Shown: piece by piece, positions 35,436-47,023 of the stretch
Position numbering within the stretch: position 1 is the stretch's first letter
Layout of the letters: each line of letters opens with the position of its first letter
Source of the DNA: Scenedesmus sp. ARA3
Lineage: Eukaryota > Chlorophyta > Chlorophyceae > Sphaeropleales > Scenedesmaceae
Direction: 5' to 3'
Assembly: GCA_004335835.1 (NCBI GenBank)
Contig: RWJK01001731.1
Coordinates: 62,426 to 126,425, forward strand
DNA length: 64,000 nucleotides
Notes under the pieces: model-generated
What the model saw: the letters and a program-made list of their open reading frames with translations, nothing else
The model's database searches: none
What the model was told of the DNA's origin: nothing
Program-made: the position numbers and the translations under genes

Positions 35436-35816
35436 TCAGCCGCAGCATTGGCATGGCTACACTGGTACCTTCATTTCAGTCGATTGCTGGCGTTGGCAAT
35501 GCGATTGATTTGTCCTAGCACTTGATATTTTTTCCCCTGCAGACAAGTCCTTGCTGCAGAGGATGTGTACATTAGTAGCCATGCACGGCGGGCCGAATGT
35601 AGTATTGTTGGGTGCTCTGCTGCTTAGGCCTGGGCACGTGTTTGTTTGTATCTATCATCTTTGAGATGGCGGTGGACCGTGACGAGGAGAACTGACGAAT
35701 TAAACCCAGCAGAACCCTCCAGGAGTGTGTATCACTGGCGCTGCCATGGGCATGCATGTAGGCATGCATGCGGGTTGTATCTCCTCTCTTCCTTTATAAC
35801 AGCGTACCATCATTGC

Positions 35817-35843
35817 GGGGTGGGTGGGTGGGTTGGGGTAGGG
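35817..35843 (+). other. G-quadruplex-forming motif
   Basis: Six runs of three or four G are separated by one- or two-base T/A loops on the + strand. This satisfies the usual G-quadruplex pattern with very short loops. It lies about 380 bases after the stop codon of the zinc-finger gene, possibly in its 3' UTR. Confidence 0.7.
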
Positions 35844-36517
35844 TCTGGATCTCTGATATGTGCAGAAGTGACGGGCAAGAGGCAGGGGTGGTGATAGTCT
35901 GCGTGCCCGGCAGCATGAGGTATGGTTGGCAGTGTTGATGAGTGTTGCGCATCAGTATCGTTGCTTGGTGCCATGTGTGATTGTCTGCCAAACCTGTATG
36001 TTACAGTACCATCAGCATGTAGTGTTTGCTGCACTGTGACAGGTGCATGTGTTGGCCAGGTCCTTGAAGTTTTTTTGTCAAGCACTGGTGGTGAACCCAT
36101 GGCTTGCTGGTGATTCGTGGCATCAGCCATTGCCTGGGTGCAGATTATATCTTGTTGTTGCTGCAGTGCTTGAAGTGCTCAAGGCTGCTGTCTGTTTGTG
36201 CAAATGAAGGAGAGTTGTGTGTCTCAGCTTGCTCGTAGTGAGTAAGCAGCTCGGAGGTGATGCCGTGCTGTTGTCATTAGACGTTGTGAGGAGGAGATGC
36301 ATACATGGGTAGGATGTGGTGCACACATGTGATTGATTTGCAACCACTGCAAAGTGGGATCAGAGATTATTGTACTTGACTTCTTGTAGGTGACCAGTGC
36401 GCTTACAACAGGTGGTAACATGTGATTCTGCTGATGACTTATGGCTCTCATGGGATAATTGGTACCAGGTGTACACGTCGTGATGGTGGACTTGCTGGTG
36501 ACGAAGAGACAGTGCAC

Positions 36518-36553
36518 GGTGCTGGTTCAGTAGCTGGTGCTGGTTCAGTAGCG
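36518..36553. repeat. 18-base direct tandem duplication
   Basis: Copies at 36518-36535 and 36536-36553 differ only in the last base. The repeat lies about 430 bases before the glutathione peroxidase start codon. Confidence 0.85.
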
Positions 36554-36978
36554 TGCTGCTGGCAGCAAAGCCAGAGCAAATACAGCTCGCACATAATTAA
36601 GCAGCTGACCCTGCAACGGCTTGCAGTGGCCGTTGAAAGGTGCACCCAACCAGCAAAAAAAATATTATTTGCAGGAAGTCCTCTGTATACTTCGCTGGCA
36701 GGAGTCAGGCAATCTGCAGAGAAATTGTAATATGCAGTCAGCCATCTCAACGCCGTGGTGATGATGTCTGAATCTTACGAACTACAGTAAGCAGTAAAAT
36801 TATTTTTCCTTTCTGGTCAGAAGATCAGCATCCGGACAGGTGAAGCGTTATAACCACCTGTGGTCAGGAACGCAGGTGAGTGAACTTCTACCACCGTACT
36901 TAAGTCCGAACGATCCACATTTAACCACAGTCGCTCCAACAACAACATTCTTTTAATTCAATCCACCAAGTCGACACA

Positions 36979-39141
36979 ATGCAGGCATCTCTGCGCGCCG
37001 GTACAGTGAGGGCCTGCGGTGCCAGCAGGGCAGCACTCAGCAAGCGTGTGCGCTCCGTGGAGGTCAGGGCATTCTTCGGTTCCAAGGGATCCACCGCTAC
37101 TGTCAGCGAGTTCTACTCCTTCAATGTCCAGGCAAGTACCTGATGTGGTGGTTGCTGGCTTGTCAGGCCCAATCTGTCCTGGCACCAAGTTGCCATGCCT
37201 GAGCATCAGCAGCTCAGCCTCTTTGTTATTCAGCAGGTGAAGATAAAATCATGTGGTTGCTGCCACAGACAGTAGCAGCAGCACCCCAGCGATCTGTTTT
37301 CCCAGAGAGCTTGCTGTGGTGTGCACAGTTGCACCACACACCACACACCACATGCCTGCAGCTGACTTGTCATTGGACTGCTGCGCACCTGCTGCTGTTG
37401 CCTGCTTGCAGGACATTGATGGCCGCGCCACCAAGATGGACAAGTACAAGGGCAAGGTGGTGCTGGTGGTGAACCTGGCCAGCGCCTGTGGCTTCACCCC
37501 GCAGTACGCCGAGCTGCAGGACCTGTACCAGAAGTACAGCAGCAAGGGCCTCGTGGTGCTGGGCTTCCCCGTGAGCTGTGCAGGCTGTGTACACGCTGCA
37601 ACAAGCAATGCACCCACAGTATTTGTGCATTTGCGCAGCTGCCACGTGTGTGGCGTGGAACAGCACGTGAAACAGCATTGGACAAAGACACGACCATTTT
37701 TGATGTGCATGCGCGCCCTTCTCATCTGTACAGACAGCAAAATAGAGTAGGTGTTTTAAATATACATTGACCTGTGCTCTTTCTATCTACAGCATATGTT
37801 GTGTCCACTAACTTTGTCCCTGTGCTTCTGCATTTTTGCACTGCAGTGTAACCAGTTCGGCCAGCAGGAGCCAGGCAGCAACAGGTGAGAGTGACACCTG
37901 CTGATGACACCACCATGTTGCTCTGCCTGCATGCGCTTTTTCACTGTCTAAGATAAGCTCTGTGCCTGCTACACCACATCACATGTCATGCATGCATGCG
38001 CAGCACTGCCAGTGCTATGTCTGGGTGGCTGTGTATATAGGACGATTCTAAGCATGTGTGCAGACGCTGCTGTTGTTCCACTGCTGCCTTGCTGCCTGCA
38101 GCGACATCAAGGCCTTTGCCAAGAAGAGCTACGGCGTGAGCTTCCCCCTCATGGGCAAGGTGGATGTGAACGGTGGCAGCGCGGAGCCCCTCTTCAAGTG
38201 GTGAGGCGCCACTGCTGAGCTGTCAGGCTGTATGCAAACACGCATGTGCATGTGATGCGTGTCTGCTGGCGTAGGCATTGGCAGACATCGTATCTGGTGC
38301 TGGATGTGTGGCTCCACTAGCTGAGGGGGTGCAAACCTCACTGCATTCAGGCAAGGTTGCGGATTGCGTTGCTGGGTAGCTGGCAGAATGCCTGGGGGTA
38401 AAAAAGCAAAGTGCATGAGATTGCAAAGCATGACGGTTCTGTTGGGCTTGTCTGCTGCAGGCTCAAGTCTGAGAAGGGTGGTTTCCTCAACTCAGACATT
38501 AAGTGGAACTTTTCAAAGGTGGGTGTGCTGGCCTGCGTATGCACATGTGCGCTGCAGCTGGATTGTGAATGGCAGCACGTGCTGCAGCCTGGGCTGTAGA
38601 CAGAACACAGGCAAAGCTGGCAGGCCTGCTTCCCCATGCTGTTAGGCTGTACCAGTATATCTCATGCACAGGGTCATCCATGGCACACCTTGGAATGCCG
38701 CTTGTTCATATCTTGTCCGTGGCTTTTTATTTAAAAACTCCATTTAAAAACTCCATCAAAAACTCTTCAAACTGCTGTTGCTGTGCGGTGCTGTGCTGTT
38801 CCTGTTGCAGTTTCTTGTGGACAAGGAGGGTAACGTGGTGGGCAGGTGAGACGCAGCAGCACTTGTTGATTTCTCAAAGCAATGTGAAATAGTATTGCTG
38901 ACATGTACACGCGCAGCACCACAAATTGCTGGATTTTGGTGAAGGGTCGCTCCATCAAACAGTGCAGCAGTCCAAAAAACGTGAAGCATGAAGTCCACAA
39001 GGCACACTCGTACTAGAAGTCGATATGAACCTCAGGACCCTCTGCTCACTCGCATAACCTGTTGCGGTGTGTTCCGTGTGCAGGTATGGCTCCACCACCA
39101 CCCCCAAGCAGCTGGAGACAGACCTGGCCAAGCTGCTGTAA
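36979..39141 (+). CDS. Chloroplast glutathione peroxidase (non-selenium type), 199 aa
   Basis: Seen: seven exons (36979-37131, 37412-37570, 37847-37884, 38102-38200, 38461-38518, 38811-38845, 39084-39141) join in frame. A transit peptide (to about VEVRAFFG) precedes DIDGRATKMDKYKGKVVLVV, the peroxidatic site NLASACGFT with Cys rather than selenocysteine, FPCNQFGQQEPGSN with the catalytic Gln, and KWNFSKFLVDKEG with the catalytic Trp and Asn. Known: plant-type GPXs reduce lipid and hydrogen peroxides, mostly with thioredoxin, through a resolving Cys in the FVCTRFKAEYP region. Here that region reads IKAFAKKSYGVSFP, so the usual resolving Cys is missing. Intron 1 has a GC donor (CAG followed by GCAAGT); no GT donor keeps the frame. 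Inferred: a stromal peroxide scavenger with an altered reductant mechanism. Confidence 0.94.
37132..37133 (+). other. Non-canonical GC 5' splice site of GPX intron 1
   Basis: The exon ends GTCCAG and the intron opens GCAAGT, the standard strong GC-AG donor. The GT four bases downstream would shift the frame against the next exon (GACATTGATGGC), so the GC donor is required. Confidence 0.8.
38730..38755 (+). repeat. 13-base tandem repeat in GPX intron 5
   Basis: Two exact copies of an AT-rich 13-mer, followed by a decayed third copy. They stand out because the surrounding DNA is G/C-richer. Confidence 0.75.
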
Positions 39142-40523
39142 GCTGAATCAGCTGTACCAGTAGCAGTTGATAGCGATACACCAGCAGATTGCCGGCAGTC
39201 CTGTCAGTTCACACACACACGAGCAGGCAGGGGTTGTGTGCTGACTGTCAGCAGTTGCTTCAAGTGGCAAAGAGGTAGCCAGGCAATTTGAAGGTTTAAG
39301 AAGGTGGGAGCGTGAGGTGGAGAGAACAATATAAGGATGAGAGTGTGGGTGTGGGAGGGAGGTAGTGTGTATCACACAATCTTTTTTGCAGCATGATTCT
39401 TGCACACGTCCTGTGTCGCATCATTCATCATGAATGCCTGCTGCAGCGATTGTGAGACTGCTGACAGCCATCTGCTGTCAATTACGAGTGTGAGGTGCAT
39501 TGCTTGGGTATTGCTGAGTTGGTGTGAAATGTCCTGCAGCATTTGCACCTATGCATACATATGCGTCAGGACTTGCAGCTGTAGACTTTGCCGTTGTGCT
39601 CAGCTGAGGTGGAACAGCTGTCCTGGTGGTGTCCTCGTGATGTACAGATGGGTACTCTTATGTAACGCCATCGTCAACATTTATCAACTGTTGGTGTTAA
39701 CACCGATTTTTACAGGAGCCACATCATATGACGTAGCTCCTTGAAAACACCCTCAACTCTCTGCAAACACAGCTCAGTTACCCAGGCATATACAGTTGCC
39801 CATACACTAGTATGGGCTACTACGCAAGGTGCTCAACAAGCTGTCACACAGAACATGCATTCAAAGCAGACCTGGCCCAGCATCTGGCCAGAGCATGTCC
39901 ATCTCAGTAGATCAATGCACATGCCAACATCCTAACCCCTGCTGCCAGCGCGCTACTTGTTTGGTGCACAGCTGTACCGAGCGCACTGATGCGAACACCT
40001 CAGCGCTATCACTAAAACCCAAGCATCTGTTGCTTCAGATTGTTGCAGCTGCTTGCTTGCTATTTATAGGCAGCCTGAAGCCTTGCACTGGCCACGCTGA
40101 CAGTGTGCCAGCCGTGCCTAGTACCTGATGCCATTGCAGCATCACCCTCAACTATGGAGCGAAATGGAGCGGGTCTGCACCACCAATAAAGCTTGAAAAG
40201 CCGCACCTCCCTCCACACAAGACACAAGACACAGGCAATACCATCAGTGCCATACATATACTACGTATATAAAATGAGTAACGTGGTCAGGCGCACGCAT
40301 GCATGCGGAGTCACACAGCAGTCAAGAATGCACAGTGATGGTTGTCAACAAGACTACAGCTGTTGCGCAGCAGTGTCAGCATCCAATGTCGCAGCTATCG
40401 CTGCATCTGATGCCTGTGCTGCGCATACGCCATGCCACACGCCGCCTGGCATTCAGCTGAGAAAGGCAGCAGCACGCAGCGCATGCACGCTGCTGCACGG
40501 CTGTATGTTCCGGCTCCGTCAGA
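39142..40523. other. Gene-free stretch between convergent genes
   Basis: It holds the 3' flank of the GPX gene (+) and of the small TASGR-repeat gene (-). It includes a TGTAA at 39661-39665. No exon with recognisable content was found. Confidence 0.5.
39661..39665 (+). terminator. Candidate polyadenylation signal TGTAA for GPX
   Basis: Chlorophyte-type poly(A) pentamer about 520 bases after the GPX stop codon. Position is plausible for a long algal 3' UTR; the match itself is short. Confidence 0.35.
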
Positions 40524-41417
40524 CTAGCCGCTCTTGACACCCTCCGGCTGCAGGCAAAGCAGCAGCAGAAAACGAAAATTGAGCAGAGCGAGCAGTCCAG
40601 CAACAGCTGTAACACCAGCCAGTTGGCAGGGTGGCAAAGTAAGTGCTGGAAAGTTAGCTGTTGTACCAGTAACCTCTGCTTGAAGCCAAGGTCGGTATAA
40701 CTTTCCGTCCGTGTTTGACATCAGCCTAATCGCCGCACATTAGATAACTGACCATCACACCACAGCTTCACAGGCACCACAACAGCATGCGGACGACAGC
40801 TACAGTTGCCACAGGACTCACCTCTGGCAGCGGCCTGAACAGCAAACTGCCCTTGTAGCCATGGTGCTGCCCTGCGCTGGTTGGCCTGCCGCTAGCTGTC
40901 CTGCCACTGGCTGTTCTGCCGCTGGCAGTCCTTGCATCGCCAGCTGCTGCCTTCGGCTGCACAACCACTCTGTTGCTCAGAGGGTCCAGCTGAGCACAGC
41001 AGCACATGGCAAGTCAGTCTCATGCATGCCAACGACGAGGCGTGTACCATGGGCAGCAGACGGTCGTGAATGCTAGTCATTGATCATAGATGAATGCAGC
41101 GCAAGCCCATGACAGAATTGCAAGCCGATGTGGTTGCCTGGGCAGAGGCCTAGCTGTCTCGGCAACCCAGGCTGCTCACCACCTCCACGTTGCCGGAGTC
41201 AGAGGTACGCTTGCCGTAGTTGTACGTGGGATTGAGTGAGGCTGCAGTGCAGAAGGGCTGCACGTCAGATGCTGCCCCAACAGTCCGCTTCCGAGAGCTG
41301 CACCCGGTGCTCACCCTGCAGTCGCTTCATGGCCATCACAAGGTGACCTACGACCTTAAATGACTTCTTCTGACCAGATTGCTGCTCTTGCACAGGCTGC
41401 TGCGCCTCGGTATCCAT
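40524..41417 (-). CDS. Small unrecognised protein with three TASGR repeats, 118 aa
   Basis: Seen: exons 41315-41417, 41180-41241, 40822-40989 and 40524-40547 join in phase. The sequence opens MDTEAQQPVQEQQSGQKKSF, has one amphipathic helix (VVGHLVMAMKRLQG), then SLNPTYNYGKRTSDSGNVEV, LDPLSNRVVVQPKAAAG, three direct TASGR repeats, and ends GYKGSLLFRPLPEPEGVKSG. No signal peptide, membrane span or enzyme motif is visible. Inferred: a small, largely disordered protein with a conserved-looking NPTYNYG block. I do not recognise the family. The last exon is only eight codons including the stop, so its acceptor (40548-40549) is the weakest part. Confidence 0.6.
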
Positions 41418-41930
41418 CTTGTCTGTGATAAGCAAAGCAAAGGATATATCGTATATGAAATGAATGAACCGCGGTTGAGACGGCACAAATACGGCAAACC
41501 TGTAGTCTGGCGATGCATATAGCCAGCCCTAGCTGTTGTCGCACATGGTCAGGTCTCAGCACTGCCAGACACCACTGCTGACAAGTGTATCTTGCTCGTG
41601 CCAACGGCGTTTACTCTGCCTACTCTCTGCCATGCACCGGACGCATCTGCCCACGCAACTCCTAACACCAGGCAAGTACCACCAGCGCCACTTTCCTCCA
41701 CAGCCAAAAGCTTGGATTGGCAGAGATGACGCAGCTCCTTCCCACTGCACGACGTCACACTCAGGCTTATAAGGCCAATAACACAGCATATTTTGCTACA
41801 TCTGTGGCACCAGATCAGGTACCACCATCCAACACAGCTGCAACATGGTCATATGTAAACACTGGACAGCCTAGTAGGCCTGGCATTGCCAACACCAATG
41901 GTCTAGCTCAGAAGGTGATGTAAGCAACGG
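41418..41930. other. Intergenic stretch between two minus-strand genes
   Basis: Upstream region of the TASGR-repeat gene and 3' flank of the F-box gene. No feature was recognised. Confidence 0.45.
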
Positions 41931-44158
41931 TCACAACCCAAGTCCCAGCAGCCAGCAGCACCAGGAAAGGCAGCGCAGGGCTTCCATATGCAGCGCACAC
42001 CTCACAAGCTCCTGCTTTGCAGCCAAGCCCTGGCTGGCGCCATGGCCCCCATGGGGGCCAGCTGCCTGCAGGACCCTGGCCATGCTGCTCTGCTCCATCT
42101 GGCCCAGGCTGCCTGCTGCCCTGCCACCCATGCTGCGCGAGACAGCATCTGACGTGCCATCTTCTGCACTGGCTGCAGCATATTCTGATGATGCTGCCTC
42201 CAATGCTATGAGGCAGTTGAACACCGTCGCAGGGCTGCACTTGCTGCTGCTCACAACCCTGCCAAAGTCCTGCAGGCCTGTCAGACACAGCTGCAGCTCC
42301 GCTGGTGATGCGGCGGCCCAGGCTGCTTGCATACCTGTGGCAGACGCTGACAATATGTGGCAAGCCTGTGGCGGAGGGGCCAGCAGCTGCAGCTGTTCTG
42401 ACACTTGAGGTGGGGTACCCAAATGTGCACCCAGCTGCTGCTGCTGCATTGTGTCTTGCCTGCACATGCACATACACATGCCCTGCAGTGTGTGGAGCCT
42501 GAGCAGCACCTTGGCAGCCTGCTGCAGCAGCAGCACCCAGCCAGGCTTGCCAAACACCGAGAACGTGACCCTGCTGGGGTCTGCAGCCGCACCCAACAGC
42601 ATCAGCTGCATTGCTGCAGGGGCCAAGCGGTCTGCAACTGGCTGCGGCAGGCTCGTGCCGAGTTGCGCTGCTGCAGCTTGCCTGGTGACACGCGCAGTAC
42701 AAAGCAGCACGGCATGGACAGCAGTGTCAGCAGCGCCCACCAGAGCACTCGCAGCATGCGAGCATGGTCAGCCTTCCAGGCGACCTGTCCTGCAGGCAGC
42801 AACAACTCCATACCACTATGTTCTACAATGCGCGTTCTTTGCTGAGAAGGCAATGCATACACAGCAATGAACACAAGCTGTTCCCACCTACCTGGCGGTT
42901 GCAATATCAGGCAGCTTGCCAGCTGCAGCTGCCATCTCATGTGATGACGGCTGCCTGCCCAGCTGCAGTGCCGCCAGCCGCTCCCTGGGCTCGCCACTGC
43001 CAGGTGAGGAGGCACGGCGCAGGGCACAGCTGCTGCTGCTGCTGCTCCTGCTCTGCGCCAGCTCCGCTAAGCCTGGCAACTGCCCAGCTAGCTGCAGCTG
43101 CAACCTGCTGCTGCACAGCTGTACAGGGCGCAGCGGCAGCAGGCAGAGCACAGCCAAATGCAACAGTTAGCAGCTTGTACAAGCTGCCATGCTCCACGGC
43201 AGCTCGACTAGGCGGTAACTTGATGGCAACGGAATGACGCAAGTTCACGCATCAACAGGAGCTGCAGCATGTGCATGTCATTCTGCTCGCCGCAAGCTGC
43301 ACTGCACCATGCATCTGCCGTTGTGCTCAGCAACACACACAACGCTTGCTGGAGCCGGCTTACAGCAGCAACTGAGCGCGAGCCTCCTTACCTGCATGCA
43401 GCTGGCCATGGCCTCTCCAGGAGGTGTATGTTCACTAAGGCTCAGGACTCCATTGCCGCCTGCACTGCAAGGGTTGCTGCTGCCAACAATGGCCGGTGTT
43501 CTGTCTGGTTGGTGATTGCTGATACTGCCCGCAGGTGCCTCACTTGCTGCCACCGTCGGCGCTGCTGGCGGTAGAGCTTTGCAGCCGCCGCCTGCCAACC
43601 CTCCTCCTTCTGCATCTGCCGCTGCCGTTGCTGCAGCTGCTGCTGCATCTGTTGCTGCCAGCTGCGGTGGCCAGCCAGCCTGCTGCAGCTGGTGCACCAA
43701 GCGCGGCACCACAGCTTCAGGCCGCAGTCTGGCACATACTGCTGACCTGTTAGCCCTGCAGCAGCTGATGCTTGCCGCCGGAGGCAGATGCTGCCATGAG
43801 CCAAAGCGCCATGGCTTAAGCTTGGCCACTTGATCCTGTACAGCAGCAGCAGCATGGGTCAGCAGCGCATGCTGCGAAACATCAGCTGTGACAATTCTCA
43901 ACCACCCACCACTGGTGCCGCACCATGAAATCATCAAGCATGCCTATCTCACATGTGCAGGCGAGCGGGCGCCATGAAACGAGGAACACACACATGGAGC
44001 ACAGCAGGCGCACCTGCAGGGCCTTGCTGACGCGCTCTGCCAGCTCCTCTGTGTCTGTCACGCCCAGCAGCGGCCGCAGGTTGTGCAGCGGCACATACAC
44101 AGGGAACTTGCGGGGGCGCTTCACGTGAAGCTGCACCTGGAACACCTGCGAGGCAGCG

Positions 44159-44196
<38 letters not shown>

Positions 44197-44702
44197 TAGT
44201 GTGTCAGAACTGGCCCAGCGTCGGCCCACTGTGGAGGTGAGCAGCCAGCAGCTAGCAAGAACCGCAATGTGTACTGCGAACAAGGCAGCTGGAGCAATAA
44301 GCAGAAGTGCAGCACAACCACACATTAAAACACAATTGCAGTAAGTATGATGCAGGCATTCTTCTGCATGTGTGCAGGAAGAGCCTGCCAGCTCTGAACG
44401 TGCCATGCAGAGCCAATTTGCAGCTGCAGGACTTGCTGCTGAGTGGTGCCCACCTGGGGTGGCAGCCGCAAGATGCGTGCAAGGGTGCACCTCACTTCCC
44501 ACAGTACCCAACCATCGTTCTTGAAGTTCTGCCATGCAGGCAAGCTGGGGTGTGCTGCCATCTTGCTGAGCAGGGCGCAGCTGCGACTGCAGCTGCAGAG
44601 GCTGGGCAGGTCAAGCTGGGACAGTATGTTGAGCAGGACATGGTTCGGTAGGTCCGTGAGCGAAGTATCTATACTATCAGCATCTACGAGTAGTTGCTCC
44701 AT
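41931..44702 (-). CDS. F-box protein, about 622 aa (3' half tentative)
   Basis: Seen: exon 44454-44702 encodes a clear F-box (LTDLPNHVLLNILSQLDLPS, then CSRSCALLSKMAAHPSLPAW). Exon 44014-44145 (VFQVQLHVKRPRKFPVYVPL, then LGVTDTEELAERVSKAL) and exon 43392-43835 (DQVAKLKPWRFGSWQHLPP, then an Ala/Gly-rich stretch) follow in phase 0. Exon 42892-43118 and exon 41931-42747 complete a frame that sums correctly, with Leu/Ala-rich helices (GWVLLLQQAAKVLLRLHTLQ). Known: F-box proteins link substrates to SCF ubiquitin ligases through Skp1. Inferred: a substrate receptor with a helical C-terminal region; no LRR, kelch or WD repeats are visible. The acceptor at 42748-42749 is GAG after a weak pyrimidine tract, so the last junction may be wrong. 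Confidence 0.62.
44161..44195 (+). repeat. (CAG)n microsatellite in F-box gene intron 1
   Basis: A pure CAG/GCA run lies just upstream of the acceptor of exon 2. On the transcribed strand it is a CTG run that forms part of the polypyrimidine region. Confidence 0.9.
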
Positions 44703-45438
44703 GCAGGGAGAGGAGGGTATAAACAGCTCGAACAGTACACATCCTGCGCTTCAGACATATCCTAGTGATTGTATCGATTACTCAAATGCTCTTACAACAG
44801 CTCACGTCGCCGATTGGGTGAGCCCCAAACAAACCCTGACCCACTGTACTTCAAGTTTGAAGTTATGAGGTTTGAAGTTTTCCTGTTCTCAGCCGCTTGC
44901 CTGGTCAATTTCTGCCAAACGTCCTGCCATGCCCAACGTCAAACGGGTTGTGCTGACTGTGAAGTGAGTGTGTAGCTCATGTGGCTACCTTACTGCTAAT
45001 GCTGACCTGGCGCACTGCACATGACAGCGCCAGCCGGGCCTATTGCCGCAGCAACTGCCATTGTGGCTACTGCGTGCATCTGCCCATGGTTACGGTCGGC
45101 TATGCAGTATCACCGATGATAAGCCTAAACGGCTATACATTCAGGTTGTGGCGACAAGTGCTACTACTACACCAGAGGCACCAGAGGTAGGTTGTATCAA
45201 AGTCATGCATTCATACTGACAATACCCCACATACGTGCGAATGCTGCGTCTCATCTCGTGTCTCAATCTGCACAGCCACAGTGATGCCAAAGCAGCCACA
45301 GCTTCCAGGTAGGCATGTGGTAGTGGAGGAGGTGCCGGCACCTCATGCGGCAGGTGTTAAAATTTATTTGTTTGACGAGCACCCAGCGGGTGCGCTGCTA
45401 CAGCAGCACTGTTGCACAGGGCCGCTGCGTGCCACACT
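44703..45438. other. Intergenic stretch between two minus-strand genes
   Basis: Promoter side of the F-box gene and 3' flank of the coiled-coil gene. No exon or RNA gene was recognised. Confidence 0.45.
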
Positions 45439-47023
45439 TCAGTGCAGGCGTGTATCAATGCGCGTGGCTGTCAGCCGCTCCTTGAGTGCTGCTGCATGCA
45501 GCCGCCGCCGCTCCTGCTGCTCCTTGAGCAGCTGCAGGTCGGCCTTGGCCTGCTGCGTGGCTGCCGCTGCACTGCGTCGCGCCAGCTCCTTCCGCTGCAT
45601 CAGCTGCTGCTGACGCACCTCATGCAATTGCTGCCCAAGCTGCAGGCAGGCAGTAGGAGCAGTACAGTACATACTCACTGCTGTGCAATATGAACTTCGA
45701 ACGCCAAAGTTCTTGTAACAAGTGGGCTAGCGAACTGACCTTTCCGCTAGGCAGCTGCTGCCTCATCGGGAGCCCATGCACGCTGGGGCTGAGGACCACA
45801 TTGCAAAGCAGTCAGTCTTGTAGCAGGGTACCTGGCGCATCTGGACTTTATCCTGCCAACAAACGTCTGTTAGCCAGCAGTGTCATGTGCGGTCAGCTAG
45901 TGCTATCCGCATGCCATGTTTTAGCAGCTTCTGTACCAGGGGGGACGGAACCTTACTGGCTCGCCACCACAGCACTCAACCAGCACTGCAGGCGCACCTG
46001 CTCCTTCTGCCTGTGCCAGCCCTGCAGCGCCTCCCTCTCAGCAGCTGCCAGCTGCTGCTGCTGCTGCGCTGCCAGCTGCTCCGCCTTGCGCCGCTTCGCC
46101 AGCTGCGCTGCCTTCCACCTGCAGCACGATGCGCAGTGTTGGCCGGGCTGCTGATACTTTTTGCACTGAGTGTGCTTGGGTGTGTCGAAGGCTAGCTGAG
46201 TGCCTGCTGCACTAACGTTCCTTTGCTGTAAGGTTGAATTAACGGCCAGGAGAGCAGCAGCAGTGTATGCTGCCAGGCACATGCACGACACTCCAGACGC
46301 AGTGCAACTAAGAAGGGCTTCACCAGCGTGAACCTGCTTCTTGACTGCAGCAACTGCCATTGCCGACAAGCAGCACTGCGCATATTAGCACCAGTACCTA
46401 TGTCCTACAGACTTGTTGGCGCCAGCAAGCAGGAACCAGCATCTCTCAGATGCAGAGGAGCGCTGTTATGGCTGTTCTGGCTGTTATGGCTGTTATGGCT
46501 GCATGGAATGGGCCACTGCATGGCATGCACACCTGGCAAAGTCTGTAACGTCATGCAGGCCGCAGTTGACCTGTTGCTGTATGCGAGCTCTCCTGGGCAG
46601 GGCCAGCCACTCCAAGGTTGCCTGGCTGGCACGTGGCGCAGTGCGGTTCAACTGCGAGCACCACAGCAGCATGCGGGCCACAGGTCGCATGTATGTCATT
46701 AAAAGTTGCGTTCAGCTGAAGCTGCTGCGCGGGAGCTGCAGCTGGCTATATGCCGGCTCATCACGCGGTGACAAGCACTGCAGACTGAGCCTGTGTACAG
46801 AGTTGCAATAGGGCTACCGCAGCACACTCCGCACCTCTCTCAATTCCCAGCTGTTGACCAGCACTTGCTTGATGTCATCCCGCACCCTCCGCGAAATGCT
46901 CTGGTTGGTAAAGCTATCAGGCAAAGGTGGCTTCTGCTGTTGTTTGGGCTGCTGCTGCTCCCTTGGCCCTTCCTCCTCCTCAGGAACGCTGGCTAGAATC
47001 CCAGGCCTGCTGAGCAGCACCAT
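45439..47023 (-). CDS. Coiled-coil protein, 209 aa (possibly CCDC112/CCDC148-like)
   Basis: Seen: exons 46835-47023, 46533-46651, 45998-46118 and 45439-45639 join in phase. The N-terminus is Glu/Gln/Pro-rich ([20 protein letters not shown]), followed by SISRRVRDDIKQVLVNSWEL. The last two exons form a continuous charged helix: WKAAQLAKRRKAEQLAAQQQ, GWHRQKEQ, LGQQLHEVRQQQLMQRKELA, LKEQQERRRLHAAALKERL. Known: the spacing of Trp and basic/Gln heptads resembles the C-terminal helices of CCDC112/CCDC148 proteins of centriolar satellites and cilia. Inferred: a structural coiled-coil protein. Such helices are easy to mimic by composition, so the family call is weak. An intron of this gene holds a 9-base repeat (46462-46501). 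Confidence 0.58.
46462..46501. repeat. 9-base tandem repeat in an intron
   Basis: Four units of GCTGTTATG, one with a single substitution, lie in intron 2 of the coiled-coil gene. Confidence 0.85.

Larger units (their letters stand above)
35436..36978. other. Gene-free stretch with a G-quadruplex-like run and a short tandem repeat
   Basis: It covers the 3' flank of the zinc-finger gene and the upstream region of the glutathione peroxidase gene. No coding exon was supported. The G-run at 35817-35843 and the 18-base duplication at 36518-36553 are listed separately. Confidence 0.5.

Noticed and set aside
37441..37570. Selenocysteine-type glutathione peroxidase
   Set aside because: The catalytic codon is TGT/TGC-type Cys (NLASACGFT); no in-frame TGA is present at the site.
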